Shown here: positions 1-11,326 of the stretch, in pieces | Layout of the letters: the number at the start of each line of letters is the position of its first letter | Numbering within the stretch: the stretch's first letter is position 1 | From: Centropus unirufus | Lineage: Eukaryota; Chordata; Aves; Cuculiformes; Centropidae | Assembly: GCA_013397695.1 (NCBI GenBank) | Contig: VYZI01000347.1 | Coordinates: 216,222 to 280,221 of the forward strand | Direction: 5' to 3' | DNA: 64,000 bases | Position numbers and translations under genes: made by a program | Notes under the pieces: model-generated | The model's database searches: none | Seen by the model: only the letters and a program-made list of their open reading frames with translations | Told to the model about the DNA's origin: nothing

Positions 1-1350
1 TGTACCCAGACCCAGGAACTCAGCACCTCCCAGGTCCTGAGTTCACTCATCATCCTCACACAGAGCCGTGCGGCCACAGTGGGAACAGCACTCAGCCTTT
101 CACACCAAGTACGCTTGCATTTCACCTTGTGACTGAAACCTACCAGTGATATCATTCTCTGGTGTTTCACAAACTGCTACTCCTTGTTTTCCACATTTTC
201 CTAAACACTCAAAAGCTCTGGCAGGAACCTACCAAAAGAAATCCACTTCTAATTATATTTTTCCCTGCATTTTTAACAGTAGCAGTCACAACATGCTGGT
301 TTTCCTGATCCACGTGCGCCGTGTCTGACAACGTCTCTGGCAACTCGCTGTCACTACAGACAAATACACACAAAAAGATATTGATGCTTAAGCACAGGGA
401 ATTACTGCAGCTGACATGAAAGGAATATTACAAGACAAATTAATATATCTTGCCTGAAAAAATTGCTGTTGATCCTTTGGGAGCTTGTTTACAACACGTT
501 AACATTCATGTCACAGAAAGGGAAGGATGGCTTATCAGCACAGTAGCAGGCTGGTTTGGAGGTGATGAAGGCAGCTTTCAGTTGAGTTACAGATGAGGGA
601 AGGGAGACATATAAGGATATGAAGGAAACCCCATGCAAGTGCCTGTCCAAAGCAGGCTTCAGACCAAGGATTACAGACCAGAAAGACTCAAACCCATGCT
701 GGCAATGAAGACACTTCCTGAAGTCTTTGACCCAACATCCCCACCTGATAGGGAGGTGTAAAACATCTGACACTCAGGGCAGTAAGAATGCTGGGGCAGA
801 ACTGAGGCGTTCAACAGACAAAGCTGTTGCCAGGCCCCAGGATCTGGGCAAACTCAGTATCCAACTACTAGCCCCATTAAAAGCCACTGATTCAACAGCA
901 ACTCAATAGCTCTGAATGAACACCCTGCCAGCTGCTCCCACCTGGAATTATGCCTCAGCCTTCTTGAGGCAAACGCAGTGCAGCGCAAGGTCAGGTTCTG
1001 CCACACACCCTCATGATGTTCAGTGAGGCCAGGGCACCTTGTGCATCCTGTGACCTTCCCGAGGCAGCACAGGCAAGGCAGTGCAGCCCAAAGAGGGAGC
1101 AGCCTGAGCAGCTTTCATGGAAAACAATGTTCACTGCAGGAAACGGCACGCAGCTCTTTGGGACAGATAAACAGAGGCAACTCCTCAACCTGCACCCGAG
1201 TCTAGCATCTCCAGCATGAGATGTTCTGGTGTACCTGATATCACACAACCAAACACAATCCTAAAGACCTGACACCAAATAGGGCAGGGGAAAATAAGAA
1301 ACAGTGACAGAAGTAGCATGCATTGGAATTCAGGGAGAAGGAATCTCCCC

Positions 1351-1680
1351 TTATTTGAAAACTGTAGCAAGGAGGGGGTTGGTCTCTTTTCTCTGGTGGC
1401 CGGTGACAGGGCAAAGGAAAATGGCCTAAGATACACCTGGGGTAGTTTAAATTGAATATTAGGAGGAATTTCTTTACTGAACGGGTTGTCAAGCATTGGA
1501 AGAGGCTGCTCAAGGAGGTGGTTGAGTCACCATCCCTTGAGGTCTTTAGAAGACGAGTACAAGTTTTGCTTGGAGACATGATCTAGTGGCAGACTTAGCA
1601 GGGCTGGATCAATGGTTGGACTTAATTATCTTAAAGATCTCTTCCAACCAAAACCATTCTGTGATTGTGTGATTCTATGA
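1351..1680 (+). mobile_element. CR1 retrotransposon fragment, 3' end
   Basis: This is a 5'-truncated CR1 running left to right. Diagnostic stretches are TATTAGGAGGAATTTCTTTA, TCAAGCATTGGAAGAGGCTG, a GGTTGGACTTAATTATCTTAA segment near the end, and a tail of ATTCTGTG/ATTCTATG units to 1680. It lies antisense to ALK. The sequence is well diverged, suggesting an old copy. Confidence 0.9.
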
Positions 1681-3290
1681 AAACTATCTTGAGCAACACA
1701 CCCAAGCCAACATCCCCAGAGCAGGCATCCAGGTACCGGACCCAAATTGAAGTCTTCCCCTGCCAATTCAAGCAGATTTCTCCCCTGTAACCACAGACCA
1801 CGGTTTTGTGACTCTTACTCACTTTTTTGAGAGGTAAAGCTCAAAGCACATCGAGGCTGGCCTATCTGGTCATAGTCACAGAGCAGCAATTGAACGACCC
1901 TTTGCAAAACTGATAGATTGTTATTCTGAGCATCAACTCCATCTTCCTACTGAAAAGATTTTATTACCTCTCATGCACAAGTTCAATGCTCTACCAGAAC
2001 AAATTAGAGCTGTAAAAACTATTAACAGTCAACATCTGTTGGGGATTGTACAGTAGGAAAAAAAAAAGTAAATCGAGTTTTATGGTCTTTGGAGATGCTG
2101 ACTGGCGAGAACATTCCCACTGATGTCACCAAACAGCCCACAGAGCTGCTCTTTGCATTTTGCACTTTACACTCCACTGCTAAATTAACTACTCAGGCAA
2201 AACGTTCATAGCAGGAGCTCAGCAGTTGGTAATGGCCAGGGAAGAGCTGGGCACTACCTGAGTGACAACATTAAGGAAATATACTGTGATGCTTTTCCTC
2301 AGCTTATTTATACAGATTTTCTAATTGCCTCATCAGGACTCTGAAATGTGCTGAGCACCAGGAATGCGAATGGTCTCCAGTGCCAAGTGCAATGTGACTG
2401 CCTAAGCACTGCAAGATTTGTGCCTGCTGTACTGGTATCTGAGGGTAAACTCATGAGGGTAACAGCCTTCACGCTACTGCAGAACTCTGTGCTGAACAAT
2501 TCTTAACAATCTAATTATGGTAATTGGATGGTATCTCACCGCCTGTGAAGTCAATCAGAGTCCTCGCTATCAGCTCAGACAGAAGCAAGATCCCATTTCT
2601 TACACCTTGCGGGTAGGAGAGCACGTTTCCCTCACAGATGCAAGAGCCACTCAGAAATGCTCAGGACTCCACATGGACTCTTGTGGGAGCGCAGAGCATC
2701 GCATGGATGGACATTAAACAACTGCAATCGCGCGTGGCCAAGATCGATACCACAGCAGCCATATTCAAGCCAAACGTCTTTACGATCACCTCCAGTTCAA
2801 GTATTTTTTATTTTTGACTTATAAAGAGTAAGGTAAATAACCTACAGTTAATAAAGTCCAGCAAAATTACAGCTTGTCCTCTCAACAATGGATCAGGCAA
2901 ATTCAATTTGCCCCATGTGACCTTTCTTAAATCCAAAGACTTCTCTTGTATAAAACCTTCTCCCTCAAGCAATCAGCATTCACTGTGGTCCTTGTGAACT
3001 GTACCAGTGCTACAGAAATACAATCTGATGTTAGGAAAGAGCAGAGTCCTCTCTTTTCTCATGCTCCATCCCCAGAAATCTTCCTCATTCATTTTTCTGC
3101 TCTCCTAGAGGCAACCCTGAAGCCTTACATGCACAAGGAGCGGTCTCCTAGCAGTGACTGTCACACAGTTCCTTCCCAGGTTTCTTCTGCTCCTTCCATA
3201 AACACAGGAGCAGTGCCCAAAGGGACATTGTAATAGAACTTCATTACTGTTCATCAGTTTGAATTCCAGCAATCCCAAGCAAATAGCCAA

Positions 3291-3674
3291 CAGGCTGAGA
3301 GAGTTGGAGTCCTTCAGCCTGGATAAGAGAAGGCTCTATGGGGATCTTATAACAGCCTTCCAGTAACGGAAGGGGCTACAGATTAGCTGGGGAGGGGCTC
3401 TTGGACTGGGAGTGCAGGGATAGGATGAGTGGAAAGAGGGGAGATTAAGATAAGATTTTAAGAAAAAATGTTTTCCTGTGAGGGTGGAGAGGCACTAGCC
3501 CAGGTTGCCCAGAGCTGTGGTGTTTGCCCCATCCTTGGAGGTGTTCAAGGCCAGGTTGGATGGGGCTTTGAGCAACCTGAGCCAGTGGGAGGTGTCCCTG
3601 CCAATGGTGGGGGGGGGTTGGAATTGGACGGGCTTTGAGGTTCCTTCCAACCCAAACTATTCTATGGTTCTATA
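3291..3674 (+). mobile_element. CR1 retrotransposon fragment
   Basis: It starts in the segment encoding the end of the CR1 reverse-transcriptase protein (GGCTGAGAGAGTTGGAGTCC) and runs through GAGGTGTTCAAGGCCAGGTT to TTCCAACCCAAACTATTCTATGGTTCTAT. A G9 run at 3609-3617 and a small deletion near 3435 separate it from its relatives. It is antisense to ALK. Confidence 0.93.
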
Positions 3675-4062
3675 TCTACATGGAAGCTGAAACCCATCAC
3701 CTAAGTTACTTTAGATAGACAAGAAAAGATGTTTTCCTCATGAACCATTTGACATCCATTTTTTTCAAAAGGAAAAAGCCAGGAGGAGGAAGAAGACAAG
3801 AACTAACAGCTCCAGGCACTGTCATCCGTGATGGGTGCCAGAGCCAGATGCTGCTACAGCCCAGCTCTTAAGTGACGCAGCAGCGTTTGCTCCCAGCTAA
3901 AAAGCACCGAACTGAAAGAAAGCAGTTTGTTAATTAAAAACGTAAAATTCAATGCTGAAATTAAACCCTTGCCTAGACAATGACAAAAGAGTGTTTAAAT
4001 AATTCAGCCTCGCACCACTGATTCCCCAATGTGCATCTTCTGTTCTGCTGCTCATAATGGTG

Positions 4063-4250
4063 AATCATAGAATCACAGAATAATTTGGGTTGGAAGGAAC
4101 CTAAAGATCACCCAGTTCCAGCTCCCTGCCACAGGCAGGGACACTTCCCACTCGATCAGGCTGCTCAAGGCCTCATCCAGCCTGGCCTTGAACACCTCCA
4201 GGGATGGGTATTCACATCTTCCCCAGGCAACTTGTGCCAGTTTGACAATA
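4063..4250 (-). mobile_element. CR1 fragment, 3' end
   Basis: The reverse complement of the CR1 3' end begins with AATCATAGAATCACAGAATAA and GGGTTGGAAGGAACC, and passes CTGCTCAAGGCCTCATCCAG and GAACACCTCCAGGGATGGG. It is lost after about 4250. It has the same orientation as ALK. Confidence 0.92.
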
Positions 4251-7200
4251 TCCTGATGCACCAGTACCTGAAGAGAGAGGATGTTTCTACATCTCAGTTC
4301 CGTACCGTCAGAGACCACATAGTTTCAGGCACTGCAAGCCATTCCCCTGAGGGACTAGGAAAACCCCAAAAGAAGGTGCATAATTAATTCTGTTTGGTGT
4401 AGTCCTCCTCCTTTTTTTGTTCTGTGCCACAATGGAGCCCATCACACAGAGGCTGACATTATGTCAAGCTCCAAGCATGCAGGAGTGATAACTCCTGCCA
4501 GTGGAGAATCAGATAACAGAAATAAGATCAGTCCTGAGGATGTGGTGTATTTTAATTCCTTCTACATTTCAATCTGTCCTTGTCCACCTCTTCTCTACAT
4601 ACACACACATACATCCATGCAGACAGTACCAGGAGATGGTTCATGGATCAACTCTGCCCAAAAGCACTGGGAATGGTGATGAGCCTATCCAGAACGTCTG
4701 ATAGCACAGAGCATCTGAGGGAGGCCCACTCTGAGGCTCACCCATCCTTCCCCATCTCTGCCCGCCAGGCAGATCCAGTCCAAACCTGCCTTTCAGTAAC
4801 TCACTTATCAGTTCAGCACTATCAATTCTGTACACCAGCTTTGTCTGGCAGCCCCTCTCCACTCATAGCTCCTTGTTTCCTGGGCTCTCCTAAGTCATTG
4901 TTGCAGGGACAAGAAGGAAGAAGAGTGGTTTGGCACATGGATCACAGGATGGGAAGAAATGCAGAGGGCAGAAACCTTTAGAGCCATTCTGCTCTCCTGT
5001 GAAAACTGTGCTGGCTGCTGGGCTTCACCCACCCTCCTCAATTCTTTTCAGTTTGTGTTCTTACTGTGATTACCTCCGAAACCATGAGGAAAAGCCACTT
5101 CTTCACTTATTCTGCAAACTGCCTATCACACAGAATTGGGCTCTGAACACAATGAACTGACAAGAATAATAAGGACACTGTCTCTTCGGGCACAGACAAG
5201 CAAGGCCTCCAGACTTGTTGCAGGCAAGCATCCATGGGGCTTTGGCATGGGTTTCACATGATTACAAATTGTAGGAGTTGAAGTTCTTGATGAACGTTAT
5301 GGATGAAAGACAGCATGGGTCTTTTGCTCTTAAACAAAAAACACACCTCCATAGGCACGGCATTCATCTCATGTGGTGGAACCCCACCTGCATTTACACT
5401 GCTTCTCAAGAGAGAAATGTTTATCTTAAAAAATAATGATTTTATGCAGCACAAAGCCTAGCCATAACAGAGAAATTTTACACACAATCCAATTAAACTG
5501 CACTAACAATTACCCATCACAGGAGTTTCCTTCTCCGTGGAACCATCAGTAAAGAACACTTAAGCGTCTCTGAAATGTCATCACAGCCCTACCAAGCCTT
5601 CCTGCCTCAAAATCCCAGCCAGGAACTCACACATGTTGTTGCTGGGGGTGGAGGTGTGTCTGCAAAGCCTACTGGGCTCTGTTGACTGCCTGCTCTCCTG
5701 TTTCAGCCTTACTGAAACCACCTGGTGAGAGGCAAACCCCAGGCGTGTCATTCTGCTGGTGTTCTGAACAAACCACCCTCAGCGCACTGACACTCCGATG
5801 TCCTAGCAGCAGGCATAGTTATGCTAAGAAGGCCTGCCCCGTGTATCCATCTTCTTACAATTATCCCATCCTCACTTCACTCCCCTAAGACACAGCATAA
5901 CTGAGACATTCCCTTCTATTTGTTTTCTGCTGGTAGCAGATGGAGAGAATCACTGTCTTATTGCAAGACTCCCTCTCTGTACTAGTCTTAGCCTGGAGAC
6001 AACAGAACGAGGATGGGGAGGCAGAGTGAATTGGGTATGGATTGTGGCTCCCACTGTGGATTTTACACAGCCCAGGACAGCACTCAGGAGTTTAGAGGCT
6101 GGCTCTGCCTAACAGAGTGATTGCAGTAGATGGTTCCAGAAAGTCCTCACCAAAAAGCCACTGTCAGCACCAAGGTGAGACCATTTAGTGAGGTGATGAA
6201 AATGACACTTGTGCTGTTCCTGTTGTGCAGACACACAGCAGATTTCAACCTCAGTCCTGCCAGGTTCTATTTGCACTGAGCCCTAAACGCCTCCTACTGT
6301 TCATCCCTATGGAGCAAAACCCCCGTGAATGTTACACCTGAACTGAACACGTATATCAGAAAGCAAGCGTGAGTGGTAGGAAAGATTTTACCTTTTAGTT
6401 CCCTTTTACACCATTCACACGATTTTCCTACATTCAGCTTTTCACTACAGGTCAGTTTGCTTTGCCTGATGGTGCTGCCTCCATTTCCTAACTGAAGGCG
6501 TTAGCACAAGGCTGCCAAAACTCCTGGCAAAGGAGAAGTGATTTAAACCCCAACAGGATTCTGCTTTCTTTGACTTCAGACAAACCTTATGAGAACCTGT
6601 CAAATGATCCAGGGTTCAGTAAACTCACAGTTTTGAAAGCATCACTTCTGGCCTTACATCAGTTTGACAGCCTTCTCTTAAGGACAGAAAATCTCCCCCA
6701 GGACTCAGCCAGCGGGCGCAGCAGACATGAGTGCTGTAAGACAACGATGAAGGGCCAACAGAAAGCTCTTCCCTTACTGGTGACATCCAGCCACTGAGGA
6801 TTTACTGCTACTGCTTTGTAACAGTCTCGCACAGCACAAGTGCGCTGTGGGCTGCTACAAAGGGGTGGGTAGGGGTTCCATGAAGGCTACAGGAGAACCC
6901 AAGACTCACTGAACATCTCGCCCTCCCTCCTTCCCTTTTTGGTAAGTGTAAATGCTGCAAGGCTGGATGCAGATGAGCTGCACTGCTGGCAGCACCTCAC
7001 TACGGACGCACTGAGAACCCCACAGGTCTTTGTGTATGGATGCCCTATATGACAGCATGCACTTCTGCAGCTCCTTCAGGCAGGGTTCTTCATCCGACCT
7101 GGCAAGGGTTTCGTGGCTTTTCATTAAACTGTTTTCTTTAAAAGGCAATAATATGTTTTTTTCCTGTTCATTACAGATGCAGAACTCATCCTGACAGGAA

Positions 7201-9649
7201 CATTGCAGAGGCTTTCAGACTGAGAAGGCTTTCAAACCTTCTCCATCTCTGAGCATGAGCTATCAAGGTATCAGTTCCACCCAGTTTCAGTATGGCTGCA
7301 GCCCCCGTTTCAGGTACAGTGGATGGGTTTTTTTCCCTTTAGCATGAATGTGTAAAAGGAAACAAACAGAAAAAAAGCCACCTTCAAAACTGAGCAGCTA
7401 CCCCCAACCTGACCCTTTCTGAAGTCAAGTTGAAAGCACAGCATTAAGTTCAGTTTTCAATACTGTTTTGGGCACAACACTCATCAAAAAAGGTGAGGGA
7501 CATCCTTTCAAAAACACAGACATGGCACAGTTCACTAATTTCACAAAGAAACTAATGAAAATTCACAAACTCTTTCAGCACTCAAAAGAATCAAGATATT
7601 CACTATGTTCTCGGGAGATGAAGAGCAGGGTAAAGGTAGCATTGTCTACGTTGCTGCATACAGGATACTCTTGGCTTCACAGAAACAGCAGTTATAGTTG
7701 TTCCTTGGCCTCTGAGCTTCCAGCAGGGCTACCCATTCATGATGGAGGGCTTCATGTGGATGTTTATCCAGTCAGGAACTGTGGTACAGCTGCTATTCCT
7801 TTCATGTAGACATCCTAAAACCTTCACCACAGGTAAATTTTAGCCTTAATAATTCAGAGACTTTAATGCAGAACCTTTCCTCCCCAGCCAGCTGCTCCAA
7901 ACTCTTCTCTGCCTTCCCGCTTTGTCAGCGATCCACCCTCTCACGGGTGCTGATGCTTCCTTCAACTTCACAGTTGTATTTTAGACAGATTAGGAAAATC
8001 CCCCCCGGCCTCAGCACCCTATGTAACAGCTGAAACTGAAGACGATCATGGTGGTAAGAGAATAGTGAGTTTTAGGGAAAGAGCCCTGATGTCCCATCAT
8101 AGCTCCTAAGCATCAGGGTCCACTTGGAACTGAAACCTCTGTAAAGTGTAAAGACACTCGGTAAAGAACAAAGACACATCTCACCCAGCCTTTATTCTTC
8201 TGCAGCCAGCAAATTCACTTGCCTCTCTCCTGAACAAACCCAACCTTTATCTACTATGAGGAAAGAACTATTCCACACCTTCCTTCTCCCTCTCTGTGCA
8301 TGCACCTACACAACCGGAGCACCAAGCCTGCTACCCGCACCACTCCTCACACGCATCGCTCTTACTGCAAGGGGAGCACCAGAAAGAAGACCACATCCAG
8401 AGGACTCATATGTGTGTCCCTCTGGTGACTGGGCAGGGTTAAACTTCTTCAGGATACCTTTTCTGGGTCTGTGTTGTGGATCTGTGCTGCAAACAGTGTC
8501 GGTGACACAAGGAGGTCTTAGCAAGTTCTGGGCAGCGCTCACACAGAGCCAAGGGCTCCTCTGCTCCTCATCAAACCACACCAGCGAGTGCTGGGGGTGT
8601 AGAAGGAGTTGGGAGGACACACAGCCTAGACAGTTGATCCCAACTGACACAAAGGATATCCCACACCACAGGATGTTGTGCTCAGCATTAAAAGTGAGTG
8701 CAGAAGGAGAAGGCGCATTTGGAGTTATGACTTTTGTCTTCCCAAGTAACTGTTGTCTCTGATGGAGCCTTGCTGCCCTGGAGGTGGCTGAACACCTCCC
8801 TGCCCATAGGAAGTGGCAAAGAAATTCCTTGGTTTGCTTTGCTGGCGTTCACAGCTTTTGCTTTAGCTACTGAATTGGCTTTATCTCAACCTACAAGTTT
8901 CCTCACTTTTCCTCTTTTGTTTTTGTCCCTTGTCCCACTGGGGCAGTGAGCGAGTGGCTGAGTCATGCTGAGCAGCTGACTAGGGTTAAACCACAGAAGC
9001 AAATGAATGGACAAAAGGAAGAACTCCTAGCACCAGGACTTCTTGATGGGGTAAAAATACTTAACAGCCAGAATCCTGATGTCCTGATGTTACCGTACAT
9101 TTTCATCCCTTGGATTTGTTTAAAATGCTGACAAACACATTGTGTCCCGTGTCAGCCTCTAACTCAGCGCCGCTTCTCCTGTTCCATGCAAAGGCAGCTT
9201 CTAAATACAGATATCTATAAATTTGACCATCCTGGTATGCTGAGAATATAGAGAGTTTTAAAGACATCTACCCATGTTTTTACATTAAAGTCAATGATTT
9301 TTCAGCCAGCTTTTCTTGCCTCCCCATGCCTGGAATGTTGATGCTGACAGGTGATTTCTTTGTGCTACCTTGATTACAAGCTCATTACAAAGGATCTGAA
9401 AAAAAGGTCTCCTATACAATTACACTATAATTTATGCATTTCATTAATGAAGTACAGAAACTGTTCCTAAAATGGAAAAGAAACCCCAAACTCAACCCCC
9501 ACCCATCCATGAAACCTGACTATTGGACGCACTGGTCATCTGGGCACGAAATGATAAAGGTTTGACATCCCATAAATTGCAGACACCCAGTGTGGCTGTT
9601 GGGAAATTGCTTGCACACAAGTCACCTCAAATCCAATAAGCTTTCCTCA

Positions 9650-9860
9650 AAGTTTGATTATAAGTGAGATTGTAACTCTATTATATTAATCACTGCAGCA
9701 GCAGCAGACAAGAAAGCCCGTACAGACAAACCCTAATTGAGCAGAAGAGCGATGAGTAACATATGGCAGCTCACACCGGTGCCGTGGCGCTGTAATTGCT
9801 AAATTCAATTAAAGGGGAAAGAAGTCAGAGATTCTGCTACTGCTGCGATTTGCATGTTAC
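9650..9860. promoter_or_regulatory. candidate conserved non-coding element (enhancer-like) in intron 3
   Basis: The stretch has no repeat and holds a cluster of recognisable sites: TAATTG (9793-9798) and CAATTA (9806-9811) as an inverted pair 7 bases apart, an exact octamer ATTTGCAT (9848-9855), a CATATG E-box (9760-9765), CTAATTGA at about 9733, and a short CAG run at 9699. Such a mix of homeodomain, POU and bHLH sites is usual in neural enhancers, and ALK is a neural gene. Function and conservation are inferred, not shown. Confidence 0.3.
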
Positions 9861-9993
9861 AGCTGAAAAAGGAAGCCTTTCAAACACCAGACTGTATTGA
9901 AACCAGTCCCACAACACCAGCGGCAAAGAGCTGGAAAAGCATTGGGTGACAAATGCCAAAATGAGCTTGTGGCAAATGTGCACAGGCTGCAAG

Positions 9994-10051
9994 AGAATCA
10001 TAGAATCATTGAATGGTTTGGGTTGGAAGGGACCTTAAAGATCATCCAGTG
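9994..10051 (-). mobile_element. CR1 3' terminus, very short copy
   Basis: Only about 58 bp remain: AGAATCATAGAATCATTGAA then GGTTTGGGTTGGAAGGGACC and AAAGATCATCCAG. It is an extreme 5' truncation, common for CR1, and is close to a typical 3' end. Confidence 0.9.
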
Positions 10052-10667
10052 CATGGAAACCATACTGGATGTTTTGTATTTCTGTAGCACTTTGTATCCG
10101 ACAACAAAACGTGATTCATAACACATTAATTCTCAGTACCCCCCTCACGTAAGCAAAAGTCACACAGGGATTTAATCTCCTTGCCCAGAGAAGCATCCCA
10201 GTTTGAGAGAAGGCCAGGGAGTGGTGCCAAGTGACGCTATGGAACAGGATCCAGAATGAAGCAGCTCTTATCTGACCAAGACTTGAGAGAGGTACATGTC
10301 CCACATCAAGAGCCCAGCTGTTATCTTTCACCAAAATACAGCTGTCTGCTGCCCTGGCAAAGGAAATGAGGGTTTGGGGCAGTCTTGTAAACATCAGATT
10401 ACGAATGCTCAGAAAGGAGGAAAGCCTTTTCCCTTTGCTGCTGAAGGCAGTCGGTCCTGTGACTGGTGTCTTGCTCTGGCAAGTATGGAATGCACTGGCT
10501 CACAGGCTGAGATGTGCACCCTAGGGACAGAGGTGGAAACCAAACAAATGTTACCAATGTTCCTGTGACTGCCATGCATGCAGAGATGCTGCGCAGACCT
10601 GTGTCCACCTGCACAACCAATGGATGGACTGCACGGATACGCAGTGTCCTGGCACATAGACCTGACG

Positions 10668-10731
10668 GTATAACATTGGGCTCGATGATCTCACAGGTCT
10701 TTTCCAATCCGGTGATTCCATGATGCTATGA
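10668..10731 (+). mobile_element. CR1 3' terminus, short diverged copy
   Basis: About 64 bp ending GATGATCTCACAGGTCTTTT, CCAATCCGGTGATTCCATGA, TGCTATGA. It matches the 3' end type with 'ctcaaaggtcttttccaacc'. The upstream border is unclear and may start earlier. Confidence 0.8.
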
Positions 10732-11298
10732 ACCTCTCCAAGGACTCTACAGCTGAGTTATAAAGGCAGCAGAGCGATGGAAACAGGGTGCAAGGAGAGC
10801 ACACACGGAACAAGACAGAACCAAGATCACAGAAACTTACATCCATGCTTAGCACAAGACACTGAGGGTTCGGCTGTTGGTGGGCTTAGTTCTCAAAATG
10901 TGACTTTTTAGTATTTCCTTAAGCCTAATTTTTAAGAGCCTGAACGAGAGAAGGACTTGAAACGAATTAGCATTAAGCACACCAAGATCACTAACAGGCC
11001 GAACAGTAATCTGCTTCGAGGGCAGCACGCCGCCTCCAGGCAACCCTCATTATCCTTCTGATCTCTAGTTAGAGAATAAAAGGATTGACCTATTTATTTC
11101 ACGTCTAAATTTTATTAGAGGATTAGCTTATTTATTCAGCATCCTGCAATGGCAGCAGCAGAGGTATTTGTACTCTGAAGTGGTCCAGGAGAGGTAGAGG
11201 GGCAACTGAATGAGCCTTGTGGGTGTAGCTGGGTTGGCTGCACAGTGCTCACTCCTGCAACCACACAATTTCTGCCCTAGCTGGTCACACATAGTGGC

Positions 11299-11326
11299 CT
11301 TCTGGCTGGTCTCTTCTGGCTGGTCT
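11299..11326. repeat. 14-bp perfect tandem duplication
   Basis: CTTCTGGCTGGTCT occurs twice in a row without mismatch (11299-11312 and 11313-11326). Confidence 0.9.

Noticed and set aside
8256..8762. Open frame of 168 codons (+), with a 114-codon frame on the opposite strand
   Set aside because: No known domain, no fitting splice sites, no signs of selection visible; overlapping frames on both strands suggest a chance lack of stops in a G+C-richer stretch.
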